A stretch of DNA of 64,000 nt from contig NZ_CP108508.1 of the NCBI RefSeq assembly GCF_035917275.1, positions 1,922,001 through 1,986,000 on the forward strand, given 5' to 3'. A program made the translations under genes and the position numbers. The DNA comes from Streptomyces sp. NBC_01237 (GTDB lineage: Bacteria > Actinomycetota > Actinomycetes > Streptomycetales > Streptomycetaceae). Shown here piece after piece: positions 52,222 through 60,745 of the stretch. The notes beneath the pieces were generated by a model, which saw nothing but the letters and a program-made list of their open reading frames with translations, was not told the origin of the DNA and made no database searches. The first letter of the stretch is position 1; each line of letters begins with the position of its first letter.

Positions 52222-53292
52222 TCAGACCGTGTCCAGCGCCGGGTAGTCGGTGTACCCCTTGGCCCCGCCGCCGTAGAGCGTGCCGGGGTCCGGGACGTTG
52301 AACGGGCCGCCCGCGCGCAGCCGGGCCGGCAGGTCCGGGTTGGCGAGGAAGAGCAGCCCGTAGGAGATGAGGTCCGCGATCCCGTCGTCGACCACCGTGT
52401 GGTGGTCGGGCCCGGTCGGACCCTCCGACAGGACGTTGATGATCAGCGTGCCGGTGTACCGCTTGCGCAGCGCGAGCGTGAGCTCACGGATCTCCACCGC
52501 TTCCAGGACGTGCAGATAGGCGAGTCCCAGCGGATCGATCGCCGCGGCCAGGGCGGTGTAGGCGGCTTCCGGGGCGGGCTCGTCGATGCCGTTGTACGGG
52601 TTTCCGGGTGAGATCCGCAGCCCGGTGCGCTCCGCGCCGATCTCCGCGGCGACCGCCTCCACGACGGCGACGGCGAAGCGGATGCGGGCCTCGTCCGAGC
52701 CGCCCCACTCGTCCTCGCGCAGATTGGTGTTGGGCGCCAGGAACTGGTGGATGAGATATCCGTTGGCACCGTGCACCTCCACCCCGTCGAAGCCCGCCTC
52801 GACGGCGTTGCGGGCGGCGGTGGCGAAGTCCGCGACGGTCGCGCGGACCTCGTCGCCGGTCAGTTCGCGCGGCTCCACGAACTCCTTCGGCCCCTCGTGG
52901 GTGAAGGCGTTGCCCTCCGCCCTGACCGGGGAGGCGCCCACCGGCACCAGCCCGTCCGGCAGCAGGACCGGGTGGCCGATCCGTCCGGTGTGCATGAGCT
53001 GGGCGAAGATCCGGCCGCCCCGGGCGTGCACGGCGTCGGTGACCCCGCGCCAGGACGCGATCTGCTCGGCGCTGTGCAGACCGGGGGTGTCGGAGTAGCC
53101 CTGGCCCACCACCGACGGCTGGATGCCCTCGGTGATGATCAGCCCGGCCGAGGCGCGCTGGGCGTAGTACTCGGCGGTGTCGGCGGTGGCCGTGCCACCC
53201 GCGCCGGCCCGGCTGCGGGTCATCGGTGCCATGACGATGCGGTTGGCGAGCTGCGTACCGGAGAGGTCGATCGGGTCGAACGCGGTGGTCAT
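52222..53292 (-). CDS. Old yellow enzyme family alkene reductase
   Basis: A 356-residue FMN-dependent TIM barrel. Motifs are ANRIVMAPMTRSRAG near the N-terminus, QLMHTGRIGHP, and the active-site pair in VEVHGANGYLIHQFLAP. The closing FLANPDLPARLRAGG binds the FMN phosphate. It should reduce activated alkenes, quinones or nitro-compounds with NAD(P)H. GGGAG precedes ATG 53292. A divergent MarR-family gene and mirrored operator sites suggest induction by electrophiles. Confidence 0.92.
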   Translation of the reverse strand: MTTAFDPIDLSGTQLANRIVMAPMTRSRAGAGGTATADTAEYYAQRASAGLIITEGIQPSVVGQGYSDTPGLHSAEQIASWRGVTDAVHARGGRIFAQLMHTGRIGHPVLLPDGLVPVGASPVRAEGNAFTHEGPKEFVEPRELTGDEVRATVADFATAARNAVEAGFDGVEVHGANGYLIHQFLAPNTNLREDEWGGSDEARIRFAVAVVEAVAAEIGAERTGLRISPGNPYNGIDEPAPEAAYTALAAAIDPLGLAYLHVLEAVEIRELTLALRKRYTGTLIINVLSEGPTGPDHHTVVDDGIADLISYGLLFLANPDLPARLRAGGPFNVPDPGTLYGGGAKGYTDYPALDTV

Positions 53293-53314
53293 GAGAGCTC
53301 CCGGAGAATATATG

Positions 53315-53369
53315 TGGTCGGCCAAGTATTCGCGCCGTTCGCCACTGTAGCGCATTACTTGGCCGACCA
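53315..53369. promoter_or_regulatory. Paired operators between the old yellow enzyme and its MarR regulator
   Basis: TGGTCGGCCAAGTA (53315-53328) and its exact reverse complement TACTTGGCCGACCA (53356-53369) lie in mirror orientation. Each overlaps or adjoins a -10-like box: TATATT toward the reductase and TAAAGT (53373-53378) toward the regulator. Each site is itself a near-palindrome (TTGGnnnnCCAA). Confidence 0.82.
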
Positions 53370-53437
53370 AGGTAAAGTTTGGGGACGCTGCCGGGGCATC
53401 ATCGGATCCGCCGTAGCCCCGCCCCGAGGAGCCCCTG

Positions 53438-53983
53438 ATGAAGACCGCCCACGCCGGCCCGGCCGACACCACCGCGACCCCCGGCACCGGCGTTGCCGCC
53501 GATGCCGCCCCCTGTACGGACGCGCTGCCGAGCGCGGCGCGCGGCGGCCCGCTGAGCCATGCCGTCTCACGGATCGCCCGGCTGCACCGGATCACGGCGG
53601 GCAAGCTGCTCAAGGGGCTGGACCTCTACCCCGGTCAGGAATTCCTGATGATGCACCTGTGGGACGCGGGCGCGGTCCGGCAGTCGGAGCTGATCAAGGC
53701 GCTGGACCTGGACCCCTCCACGGTCACCAAGATGCTCCAGCGCCTCGAACAGACCGGGCATGTGCGCCGCCGCCCCGACCCGGCCGACCGACGGGCTGTC
53801 CTGGTCGAGGCCACGGACGACAGCTGTGCCCTGCGCACCGCGGTGGAGGCGGCGTGGACGAATCTGGAGGAGCACACCCTGGCGGGCCTCGGCCCGGAGG
53901 AGCGCGCGGAGCTGGCCCGGCTGCTGGCCAGGGTCGAGGCGAATCTCTGCGCGGAGGCCGAGGGCTGCCCCGGACTCGCCTGA
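53438..53983 (+). CDS. MarR family transcriptional regulator (divergent from old yellow enzyme)
   Basis: A 181-residue regulator. After a 35-residue Ala/Thr/Pro extension with a Cys comes the winged helix (GAVRQSELIKALDLDPSTVT, KMLQRLEQTGHVRRRPDPAD). Further Cys residues occur in the C-terminal part (DDSCAL, NLCAEAEGC) and could allow thiol-based sensing; this is inference. It most likely represses itself and the divergent reductase through the mirrored sites. Confidence 0.88.
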   Translation: MKTAHAGPADTTATPGTGVAADAAPCTDALPSAARGGPLSHAVSRIARLHRITAGKLLKGLDLYPGQEFLMMHLWDAGAVRQSELIKALDLDPSTVTKMLQRLEQTGHVRRRPDPADRRAVLVEATDDSCALRTAVEAAWTNLEEHTLAGLGPEERAELARLLARVEANLCAEAEGCPGLA

Positions 53984-53993
53984 GCCCGGAGCC

Positions 53994-54029
53994 CCGTATC
54001 CGTAGCCGTAGCCGTAGCCGTAGCCGTAC
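53994..54029. repeat. Hexanucleotide tandem repeat (CCGTAG)
   Basis: Six units CCGTAT-(CCGTAG)x4-CCGTAC run without interruption just after the MarR stop codon, in the spacer before the convergent PLP enzyme gene. Confidence 0.9.
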
Positions 54030-54151
54030 GCACGCTCGCACCGCGCCCGTCCTAGCCGCCACGCACTCCGCCGGCGGGAACCACGGCGTCCCCGCGCCGC
54101 CGGCTCGGGCCGGGACCGTCCGTACTTCCTTCCCCCCCTCCCCTCCCCCGC

Positions 54152-55216
54152 TCAGGACAGGGCGTTCAGCGCCCGGTCCACGTCCGCCTCGGTGTTGTAG
54201 AGGTGGAAGGCCGCCCGCAGATTGCCCGCCCGCGCCGAGACCATGACTCCGGCCCTGGCCAGATCGGGTTCACGGGCACCGAGTCCGGGCACGGCGACGA
54301 TGGCCGATTCACCGGGAACCGCCTGGTGGCCGATCCCCGCCAGACCCTGGCGGAACCGGGCCGCGAGCCCGGTGGCGTGGGCGTACAGCGCATCGGTGCC
54401 GACCTCCGCCAGCAGGGCGAGGGAGTGCTCGGCCCCGTGGTACGCGAGGAAGGCGGGCGGTTCGTCGAATCGGCGGGCGGAGGGGGCGAGCCGCTCGATC
54501 GGGCCGTAGGTGCTGTTCCAGGGGTCCTCGGCGGCCACCCAGCCGGCGAACACGGGCGGCAGGGACGCCTGCGCCTCCTCGGTCACGGTGAGGAACGACG
54601 CGCCCCGCGGGCAGAGCAGGAACTTGAAGCCGCCGGTGACGGTGTAGTCGTACGCCCCGGCGTCCAACGGGGACCAGCCCGCCGACTGGGTGGCGTCCAC
54701 CAGTGTCCGGGCACCGTACGAGGCGGCGGCCGCCCGGACGGCGGCCAGGTCGGCGACCCTGCCGTCGGCGGACTGCACGGAGGAGAAGGCGACGAGCGCG
54801 GTCTCCGGCCGCACCGCGTCGGCGAGGTCCGCGAGCGGGACGTACCGCATCCGCAGGTCGCCGCGGAGCGCGAACGGGCTGACCACCGAGCTGAACTCAC
54901 CCTCGGGGACGAGCACTTCGGCGCCCGGCGGCAGCGATGCGGCGATCAGCCCGACATGGACGGTGACCGAGCCGCCGGTGGCGACCCGGTCGGGGCCGAC
55001 ACCGGCCAGCCCGGCGAACGCGCTCCGGGCGGCCTCCACCGCTTCGAAGCTGCCCGCGCCCGCCGCCCGGCCGGAGGCGTTGTGGTCCGCGAGCGCCTTG
55101 ACAGCCCGCATGGTGCGGCGGGGCAGCAGCCCGCTGGTCGCGCTGTTGAGGTACGTGGTCTCCGGCGCGAACTCGGTGGCCGCCGCCTGGCTGAGGCTGA
55201 GCGAAGTGATCTCCAT
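54152..55216 (-). CDS. Class V aminotransferase/cysteine-desulfurase-fold PLP enzyme
   Basis: A 354-residue PLP protein. TTYLNSATSGLLPRRTMRAV is the typical opening of the isopenicillin-epimerase/desulfurase-like group. The cofactor Asp lies in TLVDATQSAGW and PLP Lys in TGGFKFLLCPRG (about 207). No catalytic Cys loop of true desulfurases is obvious. The substrate is unknown. ATG 55216 gives a normal N-terminus; an in-frame start at 55258 would add residues without support. Confidence 0.83.
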   Translation of the reverse strand: MEITSLSLSQAAATEFAPETTYLNSATSGLLPRRTMRAVKALADHNASGRAAGAGSFEAVEAARSAFAGLAGVGPDRVATGGSVTVHVGLIAASLPPGAEVLVPEGEFSSVVSPFALRGDLRMRYVPLADLADAVRPETALVAFSSVQSADGRVADLAAVRAAAASYGARTLVDATQSAGWSPLDAGAYDYTVTGGFKFLLCPRGASFLTVTEEAQASLPPVFAGWVAAEDPWNSTYGPIERLAPSARRFDEPPAFLAYHGAEHSLALLAEVGTDALYAHATGLAARFRQGLAGIGHQAVPGESAIVAVPGLGAREPDLARAGVMVSARAGNLRAAFHLYNTEADVDRALNALS

Positions 55217-55299
55217 GCCCCAAGCCTGAAGGCCCCTTAAGTCATAGTCAATTGCCAAGATTCAAGGGGCATACCCAAGCGATTCTTATGGAGTGGGGC

Positions 55300-56016
55300 T
55301 CAGGTCCGCGGGACCTCGCAGGCGCCGTCCGGGTCACAGGCGGCCCCGTCCTCGCCGATCGCGGTCAGCGCGGTGACCGGACGGTCCTTCCACGCCTGTT
55401 CCAGCGCCTTGAGGAAGACCTCGGACGGCTGGCCGCCGGAGATCCCGTAGCGCCGGTCGAGCACGAAGAACGGCACGGCGTTGGCGCCCAGCTCGGACGC
55501 CTCGCGCTCGTCGGCCCGGACGTCGTCCGCGTACGCCTCGGGGTCGGCGAGCACCGCACGGGCCTCCTCGCCGTCCAGCCCGGCCTCGACGGCGAGCCGG
55601 ACCAGCTCGTCGTCGTCGAAGACGGAGCGCTCCTCGGCGAAGTTCGCCCGGTAGGCGAGGGTCAGCAGCTCGTCCTGACGGCCGCGCGCCTTGGCCAGGT
55701 GCAGCAGCCGGTGGATGTCGAAGGTGTTGCCGTGGTCGCGTCCCTCGGTGTGGTAGCCAAGCCCTTCCGCCTGCGCGTTGGCCGCGACATTGGCCTCCAT
55801 GGACGCGGCCTCCTCACGGGTGCGGCCGTACTTCTGCGCCAGCATGTCGATCACCAGCGCGGTGTCGCCCTTGGTCCGGCCCGGGTCGAGCTCGAAGGAA
55901 CGGTGCACCACCTCGACCTCGTCGCGGTGGGCGAACTCCGCCAGGCCCTTCTCGAAACGGGCCTTGCCGATGTAGCACCACGGGCAGGCGATGTCGCTCC
56001 AGATCTCGACGCGCAT
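55300..56016 (-). CDS. DsbA-family oxidoreductase (FrnE-like)
   Basis: A 238-residue cytoplasmic thioredoxin-fold protein with an inserted helical domain. It opens MRVEIWSDIACPWCYIGKAR, with active-site CPWC at residues 11-14. The cis-Pro loop is VPFFVLDRRYGISGGQP. Two Cys near the end (AACDPDGACEVP) resemble the second redox pair of FrnE proteins. No signal peptide is present. FrnE-type proteins take part in polyketide maturation or oxidative-stress repair. GGAGAG precedes ATG 56016. Confidence 0.9.
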   Translation of the reverse strand: MRVEIWSDIACPWCYIGKARFEKGLAEFAHRDEVEVVHRSFELDPGRTKGDTALVIDMLAQKYGRTREEAASMEANVAANAQAEGLGYHTEGRDHGNTFDIHRLLHLAKARGRQDELLTLAYRANFAEERSVFDDDELVRLAVEAGLDGEEARAVLADPEAYADDVRADEREASELGANAVPFFVLDRRYGISGGQPSEVFLKALEQAWKDRPVTALTAIGEDGAACDPDGACEVPRT

Positions 56017-56079
56017 GACTTTTCCGCTCTCCAGGGTCTCGGGTGGTACGGAGGTCCCCTCCGCACACAGGTCGAACAA

Positions 56080-56122
56080 CGGAAGGGGACCTGCTGATTC
56101 CCGAGCGGGACAGCCCCTTCCG
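56080..56122. terminator. Hairpin upstream of the DsbA-family gene
   Basis: CGGAAGGGG (56080-56088) pairs with CCCCTTCCG (56114-56122), with a smaller TCCCG/CGGGA stem inside. It lies in the 281-bp spacer between two genes of the same strand and probably ends transcription of the upstream gene at 56298-56846. Confidence 0.6.
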
Positions 56123-56297
56123 GCTGGACGGGGCGCAGGACGAGGGGGTCCGGTTTCGCTTCGCTCCCCCTTCACCGGCCCGCACATGCCGAGGGCCGGA
56201 CGCCGCACGGGACCAGGAGAGGAGACCTGCGGCCCGGGTGCCGGACCCGGCGCTCCCCGCGTGGCGGCGGCGGACCGGCACTCGTCACCCAAGCTGC

Positions 56298-56846
56298 TCA
56301 GTCGGACTTGGTGTACGTGAGCTGCTCGCCGCTGTCCGCGTTCTCGCGACGCAGCGAGCCGTCCGGGAGCAGAGTGAGCGTGGTGGGGCGGCCCGCGGTG
56401 CAGGACGACATCGGTTCACCGACGGCGACCGTGGAGGGGCCGACCTCGACGGGCCCGTCCGGGGACGGTTCCGCGGTCAGGATCGCCTCGAAGACACAGT
56501 GGTACGAGCCCCCGTTGTCGAGCGGCCCGTCCGCGGTGAGGCTGAGGACGGTCCGGCCGACGGTGCCCTGCTGGATGACGAGCTCCCGGGTGGAGCGGCC
56601 CGCGGCGTTGTCGATCGCGCCCGACCAGGTGCCGAGGTATCCGGCCGGGATGGAGCCGTCACCGTCCCCCTTGTCGTCGGCCGGGTCCGACTCGGCCGGC
56701 TTCGACGCGGCCGGTCCCGCCCCGGGCTGTTCCTTCACGGCCTGCTCCTTCCCGGAGTCCGGGCCGCGCACCAGTTGGACGACGACGAAGGCCAGCGCGA
56801 CGGTCAATACGGTGATCGTGGTGATAAGCGCCCATCTGCGCGTCAT
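56298..56846 (-). CDS. Membrane-anchored extracytoplasmic hypothetical protein
   Basis: A 182-residue protein. A short basic N-terminus and one transmembrane helix (about 5-27, ALITTITVLTVALAFVVVQL) are followed by a charged Pro/Ala/Asp linker to about residue 65. The outer domain starts YLGTWSGAIDNAAGR and holds two Cys (YHCVFE, SSCTAG) that could form a disulfide. It resembles the extracellular region that often ends Streptomyces Ser/Thr kinases, here without a kinase. ATG 56846 is chosen because GAGGGA is upstream. The function is unknown. Confidence 0.75.
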   Translation of the reverse strand: MTRRWALITTITVLTVALAFVVVQLVRGPDSGKEQAVKEQPGAGPAASKPAESDPADDKGDGDGSIPAGYLGTWSGAIDNAAGRSTRELVIQQGTVGRTVLSLTADGPLDNGGSYHCVFEAILTAEPSPDGPVEVGPSTVAVGEPMSSCTAGRPTTLTLLPDGSLRRENADSGEQLTYTKSD

Positions 56847-57028
56847 GAATTCCCTCAGGAGGTGCGGCATAAATGTGTCACTGGTGATCACGAGTCCGAC
56901 CCTGAAGTGGTTCAGTGTGCACGTAAGTTGTGACATGCCTGTGAGACAGCGGACCTGTCCGGCCCACCCAGGCACATGACCGGCATTCCCCGGTTCTGTG
57001 GGGACTGGCCGGTCGTGGTCGCGGCAGC

Positions 57029-57526
57029 CTACTGATCCCCGGACCGGGCATCCCCGTCCCGCAGGAGGAGGCGCAGGACGAGGTGGCTCCCGGAGTGCGG
57101 GGCGTCGGGGTCCGGGGTCCAGCCGTGGTGGGCGTAGAAGGACTGGGCCCTGGTGTTGGGGGCGAAGACCTCCAGCCGGGCGGCCGTCACCCCGGCGTCG
57201 CGCCATGCGTCGGTGCAGGCGGAGTGCAGGGCGGTGCCTATGCCCGCACGCCACTGGGAGGGGGCGACATGGAGCTGGGTGAGGTTCATGATGCCGTCGC
57301 GTACGGCGTAGGCGGCGATCCCGGCCAGGGCGCCGTCCCGTTCCGCGCACAGGACGGTGGCGTCGGGGCGTTCGACGGCGCGCGACCAGCCGTCGCGGCT
57401 GCGGGCGACCTCGTCGGCCCCCAGGTACTCCTCGGCGGGGAGGTGGCCGCGGTAGTACGTGGCGCGGGCCTCGGTGTGCAGCAGGACGATGGCGTCGATG
57501 TCGGCGGGGGTCGCTTCTCTGATCAT
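57029..57526 (-). CDS. GNAT family N-acetyltransferase
   Basis: A 165-residue GNAT. It begins MIREATPADIDAIVLLHTEA, and the acetyl-CoA loop is HVAPSQWRAGIGTALHSA (Q/R-x-x-G-x-G/A form). ARLEVFAPNTRAQSFYAHHG closes the fold. The acceptor is unknown. It is monocistronic. Confidence 0.87.
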   Translation of the reverse strand: MIREATPADIDAIVLLHTEARATYYRGHLPAEEYLGADEVARSRDGWSRAVERPDATVLCAERDGALAGIAAYAVRDGIMNLTQLHVAPSQWRAGIGTALHSACTDAWRDAGVTAARLEVFAPNTRAQSFYAHHGWTPDPDAPHSGSHLVLRLLLRDGDARSGDQ

Positions 57527-57606
57527 GAAGAGGAGGACGCGCGGGTCCGGCCCGCAGGTTGCGCCGGGCCGGAAACCGCGCGCCCTCTTGGCCGTTCAGG
57601 GCGCCG

Positions 57607-58575
57607 CTAGAGCTTTCCGGCTCCCGCTCCCGACGTCACCGACGCGACGACGGCCGACGCGGGCTCGGCGGTGTAGCTGTACGGCGGGGTGGTGAAGGAG
57701 CCGGTCCGCGAGATCTCGGTGGCGGCGCCGCCGAGGTCGTTGCCGCGCTCGACGACGTAGCCGTCCTCGTCGCTGCTGCGGGTGGTGGTGATGGCGATCT
57801 TGGTGGTGCGGAAGACATTGTTCTCGACCAGCAGCTGCGCACCCATCCGGGAGTGCACGGCGGTGTCCGCGCCCTCGACGAAGTTGTCGTAGAAGTGGCC
57901 GGTGCCGAAGCGGAGGCTGGGGATGCGCGAGTAGACGTTCTGGAAGTGGTTGTGGTGGTACGTCACATGGAGGTGCCCGGTGTCCTCGCCTGCGTTGTTG
58001 TCACTGTGCCCGACGAGGCTGCCCTTGTAGTGGTTCTTGAAGGTGTTCCAGGAGACGGTGACCTGGTCGGAGGCGTGGGTGATGTCCAGCAGGCCGTCGT
58101 AGTAGTCCTTGTCGTGGTCACGGTCCGCGGAGAAGGAGTTGTGGTCGATCCACACCTTGGTGGAGTTCTGCACGGTGATGCCGTCGGCGGGTGCGACGGG
58201 CTTGCTGATGCTGAGGTTGCGCACGACGATGTTCGACGCGTTCTTCAGGCGCAGGCCGCCGCCGGTGAATCCGGCGGACGAACCGACGCCGAGCACCGTG
58301 GTGTTGGAGCCGATGTCGACCTGCCCGCTGAGCGTGATCAGGCCGTCGACCTTGACGGTCTTGGCGGTGTCGCCGCTGACCGCCGCGGTGAACGCGGCGA
58401 GCGTGCTGACGGTCACCGCCGGGGCGCTGCCGCCACCGGTGGTACCCGCGCCGAAGCCGACCGGGGTGGTCTCGGCGGCCCCGGCGGTGCCGGGGAGGGC
58501 GGCGACGGTGAGAGCGCCGACGGCGGCGGCAGCGGCCAGTGCGGTGAGACGGCTGCGGCGGAGCTGGGTGCGCAT
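57607..58575 (-). CDS. Secreted pectate lyase (polysaccharide lyase family 1)
   Basis: A 322-residue exported enzyme that cleaves polygalacturonate by beta-elimination. The signal peptide is about residues 1-33 (RSRLTALAAAAAVGALTVAA). The parallel beta-helix shows the family marks VWIDHNSFSAD, the calcium-binding YYDGLLDITHASD and the catalytic-Arg region YSRIPSLRFG. The mature domain is compact without a carbohydrate-binding module. It suggests use of plant pectin. Confidence 0.93.
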   Translation of the reverse strand: MRTQLRRSRLTALAAAAAVGALTVAALPGTAGAAETTPVGFGAGTTGGGSAPAVTVSTLAAFTAAVSGDTAKTVKVDGLITLSGQVDIGSNTTVLGVGSSAGFTGGGLRLKNASNIVVRNLSISKPVAPADGITVQNSTKVWIDHNSFSADRDHDKDYYDGLLDITHASDQVTVSWNTFKNHYKGSLVGHSDNNAGEDTGHLHVTYHHNHFQNVYSRIPSLRFGTGHFYDNFVEGADTAVHSRMGAQLLVENNVFRTTKIAITTTRSSDEDGYVVERGNDLGGAATEISRTGSFTTPPYSYTAEPASAVVASVTSGAGAGKL

Positions 58576-58728
58576 GGGGGGTCCCTTCTCGGTACGACGA
58601 GGTGCGGTGCACTCATTCGTCGCCGCCGAGGGCCCGCGGGTTGCCGGGTCGGGGCACGCGATCCAGGGGCCCCGCCCGGGGCGTGCCCGGTGTACGGGTA
58701 CGTCGCCACGCCCGAGCGGCGCGGGTGC

Positions 58729-60579
58729 TCAGCTGCCGGAGCCGGCGTCCGCGCCGTTGCGCCAGACGGTGACGTCCAGCGTCAGGTACGTACTGGGTGA
58801 TTCCTCGGCCGAGAAGCCCTGGACCGTCACGAGGCCCAGGTGTCCCGTTCCCGTGGTGACGCAGAGCCGGCGCCCCTTGGAGAGTTTGTCCACGTAGACG
58901 GTCTGGCTGAACCGGGTCTCCGCGCGGCAGGCGTCGAGCGATCCCGGCTGCCCCGGATCGAGCAGGGCCAGATGCCCCTCCGTGCTCTCCGCGTCGAGGT
59001 AGCCGCCGGTGTCGTACGAGAGCTCGTACCCGCCGTCCTCGCCCTGCTGCGGCCGGAGGGCGTCGTCCCCGAGCGTCAGGTGATAGCCCGCGGTGAGGTT
59101 GATGCCCTTGTGGACGGAGGGCTTCGGATCCTGCTTGGCGTCCGGCTTCCGGTCGGCCGTCCCGCTCCCGCCGCCGCTGCGCTCGCCCTGCGACGAGCCG
59201 CCGCCCTGTGCGGTGTCGTCGTCCTTGCCCTTGAGCATGTCGTACGCCGAGCTGCCCACGACGGCGAGGACCAGCGCGGCGGCGATGGCGATGGCCGCGT
59301 TCCGTTTGCCCGTGCTCTTCGCGGGACCGGCCACCGGGTGACCGGGGTGGCCCGGCTGCCCCGGATACATGGGCTGCCCCGGGTAGGTGGGCTGACCGGG
59401 GTACGTCTGCGCGTGCGACGGGAACTGGGTCGGGGCGTGGGCCTGCGCGGGCGCCTGGGCCGGGAACTGCGTGGGGGCGTGGGCCTGTGCCTGCGCCGGC
59501 GTGCGGTACTGCTGGGGCTGAGCGGGCTGCGTGGGCTGATACGGGTGCTGCGTCGCGGGTGGGCCGTAGCCCGGGGGCGCGGCGGCCACGGGCGCCGTCG
59601 GTGAGTAGACGGCCGACGGGGCGGTGGCCGGGGGCGGGGGTGTCTGGACCGGGGCCGGGGCCGCCGCCCGCCCGGTGATGTCGGCGGCGACCGGGACCGG
59701 CAGCCAGTCCTCGGGGCGGCGCAGCACCGTCTCCGCGTTCGCGGACTGGCAGAGCCCGATGACCTCGGCGACCGAGGGCCGGGCCGCCGGGTCCTTGGCG
59801 AGGCACCGGGTGACCAGCTCCGTCAGCCGTTCCGGGACCCCGCCGAGATCGGGCTCCTCGTGGACGATCCGGTAGAGCACCCCGTGCGAGGTCCCCTCGC
59901 CGAACGCCGGCCTGCCCGTCGCCGCGTACGCCGCGACCTGGCCGAGCGCGAAGACGTCGGTGGCCGCCGTCACCCGTTGCCCGGCGGCCTGTTCCGGGGC
60001 CATGAACGAGGGGGTGCCGATGGTGACGCCGCTGCCGGTGAGCGAGGTGGCGTCGGCGGCGTACGCGATGCCGAAGTCGATGACGCGGGGCCCGTCGGCG
60101 GCGAGCAGCACGTTGGAGGGCTTGAGGTCGCGGTGCACGATGCCCGCTCCGTGGATGACGTGCAGCGCCTCGGCCATGCCCGCGATCAGCAGCAGCACCG
60201 CCTCGACCGGCAGCGCGCCGTGCGCGACGACCGCGTCGGCGAGCGAGGGGCCCGGTACGTACGCGGTGGCCAGCCAGGGCTGCGCGCCGTCGGTGTCGGC
60301 GTCGATGACGGGCGCGGTGAACAGTCCCTGCACCCGCTGCGCGGACCGCACTTCCTGGGCGAACCGGCGGCGGAACTCGGGGTCCTCCCCGAATTCGGGA
60401 CGGATCACCTTGATGGCCACGGGCCGCCCGCCGGGGGTGTACGAGAGGTACACCTTGCCCATGCCGCCCGCGCCGAGCCTGGCGGCCAGCCGGTATCCGG
60501 CGATGGTGACCGGATCGTCCCCCGCGAGCGGCTGGAAAACCTGTGGGGAACTGCCCCGTTCCGGCTGCTGACCACTCAT
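58729..60579 (-). CDS. Transmembrane serine/threonine protein kinase
   Basis: A 616-residue Hanks-type kinase. The glycine loop is GAGGMGKVYLS (about 36-46), the catalytic loop VHRDLKPSN, the metal site DFGIA and the activation segment ends GTPSFMAPEQ. A Pro/Gln/Ala-rich juxtamembrane region includes YPGQP repeats. One transmembrane helix lies at about 423-441. The outer domain of about 170 residues contains Cys residues in DACRAE and RLCVTT. It would sense envelope or outside signals. ATG 60579 gives the usual N-terminus. Confidence 0.92.
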   Translation of the reverse strand: MSGQQPERGSSPQVFQPLAGDDPVTIAGYRLAARLGAGGMGKVYLSYTPGGRPVAIKVIRPEFGEDPEFRRRFAQEVRSAQRVQGLFTAPVIDADTDGAQPWLATAYVPGPSLADAVVAHGALPVEAVLLLIAGMAEALHVIHGAGIVHRDLKPSNVLLAADGPRVIDFGIAYAADATSLTGSGVTIGTPSFMAPEQAAGQRVTAATDVFALGQVAAYAATGRPAFGEGTSHGVLYRIVHEEPDLGGVPERLTELVTRCLAKDPAARPSVAEVIGLCQSANAETVLRRPEDWLPVPVAADITGRAAAPAPVQTPPPPATAPSAVYSPTAPVAAAPPGYGPPATQHPYQPTQPAQPQQYRTPAQAQAHAPTQFPAQAPAQAHAPTQFPSHAQTYPGQPTYPGQPMYPGQPGHPGHPVAGPAKSTGKRNAAIAIAAALVLAVVGSSAYDMLKGKDDDTAQGGGSSQGERSGGGSGTADRKPDAKQDPKPSVHKGINLTAGYHLTLGDDALRPQQGEDGGYELSYDTGGYLDAESTEGHLALLDPGQPGSLDACRAETRFSQTVYVDKLSKGRRLCVTTGTGHLGLVTVQGFSAEESPSTYLTLDVTVWRNGADAGSGS

Positions 60580-60745
60580 CGAACTCACGTCTCCCCGTAT
60601 GGAACTCTGCACGGGATCCCGGATGGATTCCTGGGTGGATTCCTGGAGGGACCCCTGGACGGACCGCCGCTGGGCCGCCGTACGGGCCCGCGCTGTCGGG
60701 TGGCACCTTATCCAAGGATCCGCCGACGGCCGGGCTGACGGTCGG

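Noticed and set aside
53994..54029. CRISPR or origin-like repeat
   Set aside because: A six-base microsatellite with no spacer structure.
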